This document shows positions 33,601 through 44,949 of a stretch of DNA of 64,000 nt, piece after piece. Origin of the DNA: Sympetrum striolatum. Its lineage: Eukaryota > Arthropoda > Insecta > Odonata > Libellulidae. How positions within the stretch are numbered: the first letter of the stretch is position 1; every line of letters begins with the position of its first letter. The stretch covers positions 41,052,943 to 41,116,942 of the forward strand of contig OX388347.1 in NCBI GenBank assembly GCA_947579665.1, read 5' to 3'. The position numbers were made by a program, and so were the translations under genes. The notes beneath the pieces are model-generated. The model searched no databases, was not told where the DNA came from, and saw only the letters and a list, made by a program, of their open reading frames with translations.

Positions 33601-33805
33601 TGTAAAGCATTTAGCCCGATGGCCGGTTGTTGCCTCATCCCCTCTGACATAAGCTAGTAAGAGCTGGTAGAGAGGAATAAGGTTTACTAGGTAGGATGAG
33701 GAGTTGAGGTAGTTTTCCCTTGCTTTCCTTAGTAAGCCAGAATTATACAAGCGGAGCATGTCCACGCAAGCAGAGGAAAATGATTATAACCTAAATACCT
33801 AGGCC
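33601..33805 (+). repeat. Dispersed repeat family R, copy 2, between two LINE relics
   Basis: This is the fullest copy, with CATCCCCTCTGACATAAGC, AGAGCTGGTAGAGAGGAATA, GGTTTACTAGGTAGGATGAG, GGTAGTTTTCCCTTGCTTTC and AAGCCAGAAT, then GCATGTCCACGC. Core limits are about 33620-33772. It separates the 3' end of one LINE relic from the 5' side of another. It could be a nested insertion, or the 3' tail of the upstream LINE copy (minus strand). Confidence 0.7.
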
Positions 33806-34235
33806 AAGGCTTCTTCTTCAACTAAAGGCTGGGCCTTGTCGCTGGAACCAAGTCGTCCTATTTTCTGCAGTTCTCTTTGAGTAATCCATAGCTATTGGAC
33901 TTCATCAGTTCCTGTGTCCTGTTTAGATAGTAAAATCTTGGACAGCCTCGTCCTCTCTTACAACCTTCCCCTCCATAATACTCGTATTAATAATATTATT
34001 GTGTTTATAAAGTTAACCCAAAAAAATTCGTTTTCAATTTTTTAAGAGATTCCTCTTCTCATTTTCTTCATTTAGAACTTCCTCATTTGTTATTCTTTGA
34101 ACCCAACTTATCTCCAGTATTCTTCTCCAGACCCGCATCTCCATTGCCTTCAAACTATGTTTTCCTCTCTTCCCCAGGTTCCAACTCTCACTTCCATAAA
34201 GCAATACTCACCAGCTGAAGGACCTTGCAAATAAT
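33806..34235 (-). mobile_element. LINE relic: C-terminal part of reverse transcriptase ORF (fragment 2)
   Basis: On the minus strand about 57 codons stay open and read LLYGSESWNLGKRGK, then HSLKAMEMRVWRRILEISWV, then QRITNEEV. This is the classic LLYGxExW...EMxxWRRxLxISWxxxxTNEEV signature of the region after the RT core in invertebrate non-LTR elements. After a stop, another frame gives RGRGCPRFY and KSNSYGLLKENCRK, then PATRPSL, which match the family's usual end (RGRPRxxxxD...ATRPSL). The 5' side stops abruptly near 34235, as in a 5'-truncated insertion. It is dead through stops and frameshifts. Confidence 0.85.
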
Positions 34236-34915
34236 TTCTAAATGTATGTGTCTAGGGCAGATGATATCCTGAAAAAATCGAAAAAATAAGTGAACATTGC
34301 CCGCTGCAGTCGTTGAAGTCTCACCAAGAGAACCCGACTTTGAATGCCATCGGGCGTACTCCATATATTGCTTTGGATTGGAATTCGCGAATCCAATAAG
34401 AATCTCATTTCTTACCCATCGGACGCAATGCAGCATCGCCCGAGTTTAATCAAATCATTCGCTCAAATCACCGCCCGATTGAGACGCTCGAATGTTTTCA
34501 TTCCATCCTATTTTGTCCCCTCTTTTGTTTGGCGGAACGCATCCCGTACATGTTTGCGCCCCCTAATTACCTCGTCGTACATTTGCGTTTGTAGTTTCCG
34601 CGGAAGTTGATTTTAAAGTCACATGCGCCGAGTCCGACGCAACAATGTCACGCGCGCATGGATGAAGCCTATGAAGCTGATTTGACAAAATGAAGGAATC
34701 CCGCGCGAAACACCCCGACCGTCATTTTTTTTCCGACGTCGATGCAGACGCGTGGAGGGAAAATTCCTTTAACACCATCCCGCAACGCGCATGCGCGGTT
34801 AATTAAATTTTCCTCTAATGTAGAGAGAATACGCGACGCGATATTCATTTGCTGTGATTGCGGGAGCCGCTGCGTAAGCCGGAGGCTCAACTAGCGTAAC
34901 GGATTTTCGCTCACG
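34236..34915. other. GC-richer CpG-containing island
   Basis: The composition changes sharply after the LINE relic; CG dinucleotides are frequent from about 34300 to 34900, densest at 34600-34880. Opposed frames of 73-88 codons are not recognised. Confidence 0.45.
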
Positions 34916-37004
34916 AAATTAATTTCTTTATTTCGAAATCGCTTGGTGTTTTTCGGATTTTTGTGGAATTAGCGTAAAGGTTTACTGATTTCTTTTCTGC
35001 ATTTACAATGAACCAAATATGCCGGATCAAACTATTATTTTCACATTCAGAAAATTGGTAATTGGAAAGATTGGAAAATTTCCCTCCTAAGACCTAATTA
35101 CACAAATACTCGTATATTCATATTTATAGGGCGAAAATAAGACTAAGAATTCCCATATTCTGCTTAACCCTATCCAAGTACAAACGCATAAAAACATGTA
35201 GATATACAACTAATAAAATGTATATATTATTTAACAAGAGATATGGAATAAATGGATCAATTTGTGGAGTAAATAAAAATTTGTTGATTTTTAATTTTTT
35301 AAATCCACTTAAGGAAAGCACCCACTAGGAGAAAGAGGATGTGAAAAACCTACTAAATGTGTAGGAAAGATTGAAAGAAAGAAAGAGATATTTCACGAAA
35401 TAACGCATGATGAAAACTATTAGGTATTTATAGATAAGATAAAAAGCAATAAAAAGTGGTTAGATGTAAGAAAATTCTTAAAAATCTTAATCTCACTCTG
35501 AAATAAAGTTGTTTATCATTATGCATTTTCAAATTTTGTTAATACTCGTATACATACTGCACATACTTTCATTAGACAAGGTCGTTGTGTTGCAGTATTT
35601 GATGCTCAATATCATTTGAGATGTTAATCAAATCAAAGATGGGACAAGTTGAATAAATGACAATAAACTAAGGCGAGAACTTCTGAACACATTTCTTTTT
35701 GCTTTTACCTTTAATGGATTATTTATACCCTGCGATTTTTTCTTATATTTTCTCAATTTTTTTGGCATATTGAAATCTCATTTGTCATAACTAGATTCGT
35801 TTTCTTTTTTACCTTTTTTCTTAGGCCCGTTTCATAATTATATCAAACTAATTTTCTCAATTATTTGCCTATCCTTCTTGGCTTTTGTCAATAAAATCAA
35901 AATATTATGTATCCTAAGTAAATTATTCATATTTTTATCACTGTTTCATTGACAATTTATCCCGATAATATTTTCAAAACTTACTGTTTGTTTCGGCTAT
36001 CTTTTGAGTAACGAGCATATAGCTTGCTCATAAAACAAGAGCTTATAAACTCTTCATTTATCGTCGTTTTGCATCTAATTCTTGAAAGTAGTATTTTTAG
36101 AATTCATTTTACGAATGGATAAGATTGGAATCCGGCAATATATGAAGTAGAGGCTTAATAATTTCCTGAAACGGTTTTTCGACTCATGCCAGCGTTAAGA
36201 CTTGTTATCGAAACAACGAAAAGGCCTTTACAGACCTTTCTCAGAATGAATCGACTCTTTGATAATCCGGTGTCTTCATTATTTCTAGAACAGTTTATAC
36301 CATATGTATGTGCCGACGATCAGCTATAGGAGTTGTATTTTAAACCTCAAATTGAGCTTACCTCGATCTATTATTACCATTGATAAGTTATCCATTTTTA
36401 TAAAAGGCTTTAGAGATATAGATAATCTGAAATTGATTTTAACCTATTGAAGTCTTCCATATATATTCCCTTCTTTTATATATACCCAAGCCTTGCCTTC
36501 AAATTTATATTATCAACTCTCTGAATAAAATTTATTTACACTAAAAGGAGAAACAAGACGATATAACAAAATTGATTGTGTGAGCTTTAACATCGTGATA
36601 TTCCATGATAACAGAAGCAAGTTGACAAAGAATAAGTTTATTTATACTAATACACTAGAACAAGGTTTGTTATAAACTCGTAACTCAGTATCATCCCATT
36701 TACTGCTATAGCTGAGATTAAAATAAGTTAACTGGACTTTTTTCTCAATCCTGTACCATAAAATAAATAATAATTTTTACTCCCTCAGTATTTGGTGTTT
36801 CTAGTATCTCATCTTTATAAATGTAATATTTTCCATTTGTCTATTGAAATTTATGGAGAAAAATGTATATTTCATTCCCCTTTGTCTCAATTTTGTTCAT
36901 CGCCGAGATAACATGAAAGCTACTGAGGTATACATGACGCTGCATTGTCATCTATTTTATGGAGTGCAAAGCAAATTGTTACGCCTAGAGACAACATACG
37001 CTTA
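34916..37004. other. AT-rich non-coding stretch
   Basis: Nothing is recognised apart from low-complexity AT DNA and scattered short frames. Confidence 0.5.
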
Positions 37005-37155
37005 ACGCACGTGGACATATCCGGCATACAGCATTCTGGCTTGGTGGGGAAAGTAGAAGAAAACCACCTCGCTCCTCATCCATGTCTAGTAAGCCTCATT
37101 CTACAAGCTCTTGGTCGCCTATCACAGAGGAGATGAGGTTCCAACAGGCCTTTTG
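37005..37155 (-). repeat. Dispersed repeat family R, copy 3 (inverted)
   Basis: On the minus strand the blocks CTCATCTCCTCTGTGATAGG, AGAGCTTGTAGAATGAGGCT, TACTAGACATGGATGAGGAG, GGTGGTTTTC, AAGCCAGAATGCTGTAT and ATATGTCCACGTG follow the order of copy 2. It is the only minus-strand copy in the window. Confidence 0.75.
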
Positions 37156-37225
37156 GATGAATACCTCACGTGTGTGCATCATATAGCAGCATTACTTGTG
37201 TACTAGAAATTATTCACTAGTGAAC

Positions 37226-37391
37226 CTGTAAAATCTCTAAGAACTACATCATTTTCTGTTGAATACAATGGTGCAGTTGCGAGAATTATGTTTTTCGGGA
37301 TTCGCAGCGTTTTAGAGAGGACAGCGACATTTCGCATCCCGAAAAACATAATTCTCGCTATGAAATTCGAACGCAGCGAAATCCTTAGATC
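37226..37391. repeat. Foldback with perfect 23-bp inner arms
   Basis: 37279-37301 (GCGAGAATTATG, then TTTTTCGGGAT) and 37336-37358 are perfect inverted copies separated by 34 bases. A weaker outer inverted similarity continues to TCTCTAAGAA on the left and TCCTTAGATCC on the right, so the full unit may be about 165 bp. The loop lacks the motif found in the 28.8 and 31.6 kb foldbacks. It could be a MITE. Confidence 0.85.
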
Positions 37392-38159
37392 CAAGTTTAT
37401 AATGGTACAGCGTTTCTATACGAAACTCACGTTATTGTCATCGTAAAATATGATAATTTACGCCTCGGAGAACTCATTGTCCTCCCCAGTGTACTCACAG
37501 CCAGACTCAGAGGCCAGCGAGGAAATTCTACAAATGACAATCCCCGTCGTCATTATTATTTGAAGATATAATTCACGCCACTCTGGCTGTTTACAATCGC
37601 CACCTCATCACCTCACTTGTTGCGGGAACAGAGTCTCCGTCCCGAAATCGCGCGAATGGTTTCTCGGTTTCCCCCGCAGCTCGAGAGCGCTTCCCTCACG
37701 GGTGATGCACCGGATTAATTCGAACGAACGCAGTCGCAACGACATCTCCCCGCACTCTTCCGTCGCGTTGAAAACCTTGAGGGGGTGCCCATTAAAGAGA
37801 AACGAAGAAACGGCTTTTTTCTAATTCGACCTAGTCTCGAATACCGCTGCGCGATTTGTGACTCGCATGAAGTATATTCTCAGATTTAAAGGTGGCTTAA
37901 TGTAGGGCTAGAGGTAAGGTGAGACATGTAAGGCTCGATCTCACTCTTCAGTAAAGTCGTTATTAGTGTAGTTTTTAATGCAGTAAGACGAGATACTGCA
38001 TTAAAAAATTGTATGTAACAGAATTTGTATGATTTTAGATTTTACTTTTAATTATTTCTTATAATCTCTAGATAACTTAAGTTGGCACCTATATTACCCA
38101 CTTAGGAGGGCATAATGATGAATTTGACATAATTGAAAATATGTAATCTGTAATTTGCG
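37392..38159. other. GC-richer island, then AT-rich DNA
   Basis: 37490-37860 is CpG-rich; the remainder is AT-rich. There are no recognised genes. Confidence 0.4.
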
Positions 38160-38300
38160 TTTTTCTGATTTTTTCGATAACGTAATCACCTGAGTTCTGA
38201 AGAAGAAACTTTTGTATCTATCTACTTTATAATTAACGACAATAATGTTATAGGAAAATTCATTTTTCTATGTGTTATTGTAAATTTTTAGCTGTCATTT
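38160..38300 (+). repeat. Dispersed repeat B, copy 1
   Basis: This aligns with 48955-49090. Shared order: TTTTTT-GA, AC-TGAGTT, GTATCTATCTA-TTTATAATT and A-CGA-AAT, then TTATATTGTA-ATTT-like words. The strong core is 38190-38250. An AT-rich composition limits confidence. Confidence 0.5.
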
Positions 38301-39056
38301 GCAGAATATAGTGCATGAATGTAATGTAAAAATCGATGTTCATTTTCTCAATTTCATTAAAATATAAAGAAAGAACCTATTTATTTATTTATTTATTCTA
38401 AATGGCTATGAATTGGCAAGTCCAAGTGAAAGTCATCATTAAGGGGGTAATATAAATATAAATCATTTCCTTATGTTTGCCTCAATCGAGAGGAAAAGAG
38501 CAGGAAATGCCACCTTAGCATTTGAGAAAAAAGTACTGCATAAGTACTTGAGGAAAAGGTTGTTAGTTACGCCGTCCCTTACACTCTGATGTCCCGTGTC
38601 AGTGTCACCTGCCTTATGCCACTCCTGAATATAATGATAAATATAGTGGAATCCAGATCATTTTCCGAACCCTTCATAATATCGACATCGATCTAAATAG
38701 GGAAATATGAAATTATAATCCTCGACCTAAGTGCGAACGCCTCTGGTGGCTCGCGGGATACACAGGGTGGGAGTAAAGATAGATTTCTAAGTACTCTTTG
38801 ACCAATGTTACTTTTTTTCATGTGGATATATTATTAAAACGAATATTTTTCGATAGCGTCCCTTTATTTCTGATATTTCTACGTTCACCACCGCGTCAAA
38901 AAAGCATTTCCGACCCTGCATCGCTATATATTTCCGAGTCATCGGGGTGGACCCTACCCCTCCTAGAAGTTCTGAAACGTTGTACTGAGACATCCTTTAT
39001 ATTCAAAACCTGTTATTCATTCTCCTCGCATCCTTCTGTCGCCTTGTAGGATTCCA
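38301..39056. other. Non-coding stretch with (TTTA)n
   Basis: A TTTA microsatellite lies near 38381-38399. A pair of opposed frames at 38798-39049 is not recognised. Confidence 0.4.
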
Positions 39057-39348
39057 AGACAGCTCAGAGTGCGACAACTGGGAGTGAAACAACTCATCGG
39101 AACTGACAACTGACCTGGTGACAGCTAATCGCGCAATCTATTTATTATTAAATATATGATTAATAACTTATCAATTAATTTAATCAGAAATCGGTGAAAA
39201 GGCTACCATTCAATTTTTAATGTCCAAAATTCGATATTACTTCAATCGTCGTAGCGATCTGTTGTTCGCGCAATGAGCTGTCGCCCTGCCAGTTGTCGTA
39301 CGGTGAGTTGTCGGGTCCGATAAGTTGTCGCACTCTGAGTTGTCAGGT
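39057..39348. mobile_element. Element with phased GTTGTC arrays at both ends
   Basis: The right end (39275-39347) carries hexamers GCTGTC, GTTGTC, GTTGTC, GTTGTC, GTTGTC, with repeat starts 15, 15, 17 and 15 bp apart. The left end (39058-39126) carries the same hexamers inverted, with starts 15, 17, 15 and 15 bp apart. CAGAGTGCGACAACT is common to both outer ends, and TCGCGCAAT lies just inside both arrays (direct). About 150 bp of AT-rich DNA lies between. It looks like a short non-autonomous DNA transposon whose transposase binds helically phased sites. No superfamily is assigned. Confidence 0.75.
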
Positions 39349-39975
39349 CATGGCCTTATGAACCTTCTGTTATCCTCACTTCCCAGCGCAACAAAAGAAG
39401 ATCGCCTTTTCGTTTCCCCGTCTGTCTGCTCACCCCCTGGCACCCTCAACGTAACGACCGACTCCATCTATGCATTTCTGCCCCCATTGGAACTGCGCTG
39501 AGAAATGGAAGTTCCTTTGTTTTGCCCTGAAAAAACGAGAGAGAGTTATTGTAACGGAGGTTAAGAACCCGGCCAGGGATCGAAGTCTGCAGAGAGAGTT
39601 TTAATGGTGGAAGGAGAGTGGAAGTTGGGGGGAAAGATGGATGCAAGCGCGTGTCATTTGTTTTCGTTACCAATGAAAGAAGATTAGGGAGGGCGCTCCA
39701 TTCTTCTCCATGTGGATTCTTTGTGTTTTTTGTTGTCGTTGTTAAGGAAGGAAATTCGCCGAGGATAAAAGCTGAAAAGAAAGGGGAAACGTTTGTTTCG
39801 CGCGCAACAGTCTTTCCGACATCTGAAGATCGCGTTTCCAGTCGTTTTCCTCTGAATAAATGAAGGGCTTTGGCTCGCCGGAAAGAGTGCTATTAGGCTC
39901 TATCGGCCCTTGAACGCTTGGTTCCATAGCATTCAGATTTGTTTTCGATCTGGGCTCTCGCTCAAATTAGAGACC
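39349..39975. other. GC-richer island
   Basis: Overlapping frames on both strands (39446-39673 minus, 39618-39863 plus) lie in GC-richer, purine-biased DNA. They are unrecognised. Confidence 0.4.
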
Positions 39976-41020
39976 GACGTTTTCTGCTTTTATTTCACTC
40001 GAATGAGGACATCAAAATGAGGCATTCCTCGTGTTTTGATTAGCTATCGATTGTAAAAAGCGATCGCATTATAAAAGGAGAAATTGTCCTTATTAGGATC
40101 ACGTATCTTTAAAATGACTCCTTAAGATGTTTTCGCAGAGAGTAATAAGATAGAACATCTCTTCATTTTTCTTTCAACAGAGTGACAATAATTAGGGTAT
40201 AAGGTAGTATATCATAGATAAATAGATAAATGCAAAATGCTCCATTCCTAAAAATATAACTCTAGTGACACATGTTAAAGTAAAATAAATTTAAATTTAG
40301 GCTAATATAACTGGTAATATACCTTAGGTGAGCGGTTTTTTGTGTTTAATAAAAGAGAATCTCTGATTGAGTTAGCTAGCACAGCATAACTGGCATTGCT
40401 TGCTTGAAATTTTGTCTAGTTTGCCGCGTGCGAGAAATGCTTTCCTGGATTCTATAATAATTATAATGAATTTATTTATCCGACGATATACGGAAGAATA
40501 CATAGGATATTTCATTATCATGATTAGTTGCCTTTATGCTAGAATCAATATTTACAAATCTACATTACATTTCTTTACATTTATACATTACTTAGCAATT
40601 AAAAACATACACTATAATTACAATATATTTCACGGTATTAAAATTGCAATATATTATTATTACAATTACATTAGACTATTATCAGAATTACAGTATAGTA
40701 AATTGTATTATAATTTTACATTACCTTTTAATATATATATGTATTTTATAAATAACTCAACTAAAATTGTTTTTCGTTGACAAATTAATCCACACTGCAA
40801 CGTGTTTGACTGAATAATTTCCAAATTCATCTGCTAGTTCCTAAATATAAAAAGACAAAACAAATGATCATGTATAATTGCAAACAGTTATTATCTATCC
40901 ACCAAATTAGCACAGATCCATCCCCTGAAATTTTATTACTCGATTAACATAAGATTTGAAGCGTATCGTTAAACATCATCTTCAAGCCCGTGAAATAGTT
41001 CTTGAAGAAACCCCGTATGC
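39976..41020. other. AT-rich non-coding stretch
   Basis: The 126-codon frame at 40400-40780 is very rich in Ile, Tyr and Asn as expected of random AT-rich DNA. Nothing else was found. Confidence 0.5.
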
Positions 41021-41550
41021 TCCCTCAAGAACACGTACCGAATGGCAACATAAGGAATAATTCTCACGCCCTGAATGAGACCTCCTCAAACGTACGCAGG
41101 CGCATCGCGAACTTCCTGTTAAACTATTCAAGGACGCCCCACTGACACGAGGATCCTTAAAGAATAAGGTCGGGAGACACTTGAGGTGAATTAATATTGG
41201 AGATTAAGGAATAGGGGTTGTGTCTCGCGCACGGTTGGGCGGGCTCTTTGAGCTGGGGACAGCATCGGCCCTAAATGATGCCGTATGCGCGTCGGAGGGT
41301 GGCAACGGCTATGGGCAATGGCAGAGGGCGCACGAAGTCAAAGGAACTGCTGGGTGAGATGCTTCCCACTCAAGGATTCCCAAAGAGAATGGCTGATTCC
41401 TTCGCCGGCATTAAAGGCAAGGAGATTGCGGAAGAAATTTGAGCACGCTGCGAAAAGCATGTTAATCTCACGGATGACGAAAGGTGCTCGTTTCATGATT
41501 GCGGGTATGTCGGTCTTCCCATTTCGCCAGTTTTCCTTTCGCAAGGTCAT
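41021..41550. other. GC-richer CpG-containing island
   Basis: This is distinct from the AT-rich flanks. Opposed frames of 70-91 codons at 41285-41560 are not recognised. Confidence 0.4.
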
Positions 41551-43227
41551 GAATAAGTAAAAGTGCAGCCGTTTACGATCTTAATTATTAATGCGAGCAA
41601 AATTGTATTTATTTTTCATACGTTCATCCATTATGTAATGCAGTCATACGTGCGAGCTATTCCCTTTCGGAGTAAGTAAACAGTTTCGTTTACTGTACAC
41701 TTTCCTCTCCCTGGATACTCCTTTCATCTCGGCCATATGCATGCCTGTTTTCGAACTTTTCCTTTTATATCCAGACGCCATATTTTCCTCATTACGATTC
41801 ACCACACTCAGCCAGTTTTTTCTCAGAGTTCATCTGCTTTTATTCACGTTCCCTTTACCGTAAAATCTCCTCCCACCATATCACCGTCTTTTGATTGTCA
41901 TGCATCATGCTTGCCTAGGACAAGCTATTGAAATGTTCCTATTACAAATTATTATGCTAACTTTATTACTATTGGAAGACTGCATTATATATATTTTATT
42001 CCTTGTCCATTAATTAATCAGCCCATACAAATTCAGTCGGCTAGTTTTTTTCCATACTTTTGCTTCTCTAAGTCTTATCCTGTTATTTAATTAACCCTTC
42101 AAATCCATTCGATGTACTATAACGTCCGGTATTATTTTTTTTTCTTCATCTTATAGCTGCATTTTCGTATGACGCTATACAATAAACATATATTCTCATT
42201 GAGTAAGAGTTTTTCTTTGTATATAGATGCGTTTTGTATATTTATGCTATGCATATTATATAAGCGTACAGTTTAAGTGATCATATTGAACACTGCAAAT
42301 ACTCTCTACCAATTCAATATAATATTTTGGTCTTTCCCTCATTTGCTTTTTATATCATTAAAAATTAAAAGTAGCTTTTTATAAGAGAATACGACCCATT
42401 TAAAAAATTCCCGTATAGTATTGTATATCGAAGAAACTTTTTTCGTGACTTTTCAGCGGCTAGGTACACAGAAAAAGCTGTTCGACTTAAAAATGAAAGA
42501 TATAGAACATAGAGGGATTGACGGAAACCTAATGCCAACGGCCTTCTAAATAATACCGAAATGCATAATTTGCGTATTTAAGCAAATATTCCTATATCCA
42601 TAAAGTCTTTTAAAGGTCATGGAAAATAAAACTCAATTATAAGATAATACTAAAAATATTTTTCAATTGGACTTTTTTAACGAATCGACTGTGATGACAG
42701 TTCACTCGTGTCCGCTTAAATTTGAAACAATGGTTATTAATTCCACATTTAATTATTTAGAGCACGTTTGACTCTTAATATCGCATCGGATGCAGGATTG
42801 GGATTATAGAACAGTAGAGAGAAATAGGCATGAGTTGGATTTAATCGGATCTCCTCTTGATTTTAGTCACTGAGACTAATAACAATAAAATGTGAATTTT
42901 ATGACTCGTGCGGAGTTCGAAGTATTTCACAAATATGAATATTAATATTTATCGCTAAGAATAATGTAATATGCCGTGATAGCATGCTTTATTATACGTG
43001 ATTTACTAGAATCCAGGTTAATGTTAAAGTTTAAAGTCACTAATGCTGTAGAATGATTACTGCCCTTGCCTTTTTTTGGTAAATTCATACTCCCACTTCT
43101 TTGCTTTACCTACTGCACTTCCCCCTTGTCCTTTCTCAGCCCGTATATGCAGTTGGTAAATCTTAATTAATATTTGTATATTCTCGGTGAAATTCCGATT
43201 AGATTTATTAATTGAAGGATCTACAAA
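41551..43227. other. AT-rich non-coding stretch
   Basis: No gene, RNA or repeat is recognised. Confidence 0.5.
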
Positions 43228-43289
43228 GCAGTTACAAACATATTCTTTTTCTTTTTAAGCAGTTACAAACATATTCTTTTTCTTTATAA
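43228..43289 (+). repeat. 31-bp tandem duplication
   Basis: GCAGTTACAAACATATTC begins units at 43228 and 43259. The copies are nearly identical, differing only near the end (TTTTTAA versus TTTATAA). Confidence 0.95.
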
Positions 43290-44436
43290 GATTAATTGTG
43301 AAATCTTGTTTCACTTTCTGAGATATATGCAAATATTCAAGATTGCTATTTATTATTACAGTTGTTTCTACATATAAAGACAATGAATTTATGGATAGTT
43401 TCTTTGTAATTTTAACTGTTAATTTCTGCGTAATATATAAATTAGATATATTTTATACCAGACGTCTTAAGTTCTACATTTAATCTAATCGTTTCTTCTA
43501 TTTTAGAAAACAACAACCCCACAGATACCTGACATTCTTAAATTATATTTTTTCTTATTAATTTAACTATTCTTCGGTATCTTCTCCCTTTTTCTAAAAT
43601 TCTAATTAATTATTCCGACATTCAAAGGCATCTTAATTCGTAATATGATTCCTTTAAAATTAAATGCTGTTGGAATATTTCAGTAGATTATTTTATGGAA
43701 AACCTTCTAGCAATGTTAAATTTTCATTTTGTGTGGTCATATTTGTATTCATTAAGCGGGATTACGTATATTTGATAAATAGTCTCAGTCTTATTATTTA
43801 TTAATTTTCTTCCATTTTACGATGAATTAGGTAACTAACAAGTCTCGAAATATGCTTGCAACATTTCTTGACTGAAAAAATCGGCTTTGTTCCAGCAATA
43901 TATTCCGCCACAGTGAAAGCGAGTAATTATTTTATCGCACGAGAAACAAAACTGAGTTACGAGGGTGAGGTGACATAAAATTTTGTCTCCTGTGAAAGCA
44001 CCTTTGTTTAATTGAAAGAAATACGAGAAAGTTTGTAAAGCGCAAACTGCATCCGTTTCAAGGGTAATGAAAATTAATTGATTACACAGATTAACCTCCA
44101 CGATCCACCGATTCTCTCAGCAAAATTGTAATAATAACTTTTGATATGAGTTACGTCACAAACAATGGAAGCCCATCGAATGGTTTTCAAAGGAACAATT
44201 TTCCATCACGTTTAATGTGGGTGACTGTAAATAGTCGAGGTATAGAATGCTACAATTAAATATCCCACACGGCCATTTTGTGTTAAAAAGATCATGAAAA
44301 GAAATTTCACAAAAATGTATAATATCTGTTGAAAAATATTCTAGGATTACAGCGACAAGAATTTTTAATTCACCGAAATTTGTCGGAGGCATAAATATTC
44401 TATGATTTTATGGTACATATGTATTATGTACACATG
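43290..44436. other. AT-rich non-coding stretch
   Basis: Minus frames of 78-88 codons at 43835-44101 and 44156-44392 are not recognised. No repeats were found. Confidence 0.45.
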
Positions 44437-44438
44437 TA

Positions 44439-44515
44439 CACTCCTGGCCAAAATTAACGCAGCACCTCCCTAGCGATCCTTACGGCCGGTGCTGCTTTAA
44501 TTTTGGCCAGGACTG
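44439..44515. mobile_element. 77-bp Tc1/mariner-like mini-element (MITE)
   Basis: The ends CACTCCTGGCCAAAATTAA and, inverted, CAGTCCTGGCCAAAATTAA match except at one base, and the inverted similarity continues through CGCAGCACC / AGCAGCACC. TA lies on both sides (44437-44438, 44516-44517), the target duplication of Tc1/mariner elements. CAGTxCTGGCCAAAA is a common terminus of Tc1-like transposons. Only about 21 bases lie between the arms, so it is close to the smallest possible end-to-end derivative. Confidence 0.8.
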
Positions 44516-44517
44516 TA

Positions 44518-44813
44518 CATATGTATGTATTTATCTTCCTTATACACGACATAAAATGAATGATTGCCAGTATTGATTGGAGAGTATTCAAATAAAACAA
44601 AATATATTCTAAATTTCTGCTCATGAACAGAAATTTATTACTCCAAAATAACTATTGAAAATCACCAAAAGTCCACTTAATTCTATATAATGTATTCCTG
44701 TTGTTGCAGATAACTGGATGAGTATCGTTAGCAAAATCTATAACCATGAAAAAGGATTCAGTGCAAAAAGAACTTACTACTAAAAATATGGAAAATGTAA
44801 CATCCATTTCACA
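44518..44813. other. AT-rich spacer
   Basis: TACATATGTAT just right of the mini-element also occurs at 44414-44424 left of it. Nothing else is visible. Confidence 0.4.
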
Positions 44814-44949
44814 TCATACATGGGTATCCTGAAGTTTCCGCTGATGACTGTGAATGAGGAAAGAGTCACAAAATACTCCAAATATCACAAAAAATGATTT
44901 TTGGTGGTGCTTGGAGAATTTTGTGACTCTTTCCTCATACATGGGTATC
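44814..44949. repeat. 27-bp inverted repeat with flanking 15-bp direct repeats
   Basis: 44855-44881 and 44911-44937 are inverted copies (outer 20 bases perfect, TGAGGAAAGAGTCACAAAAT), with a 29-base loop. TCATACATGGGTATC occurs at 44814-44828 and 44935-44949, the second overlapping the right arm. The same layout occurs at 62941-63132. It fits a two-step template-switch event better than a transposon. Confidence 0.9.

Noticed and set aside
40400..40780. 126-codon open frame
   Set aside because: The composition is dominated by Ile, Tyr, Asn and Phe, as expected of random AT-rich DNA.
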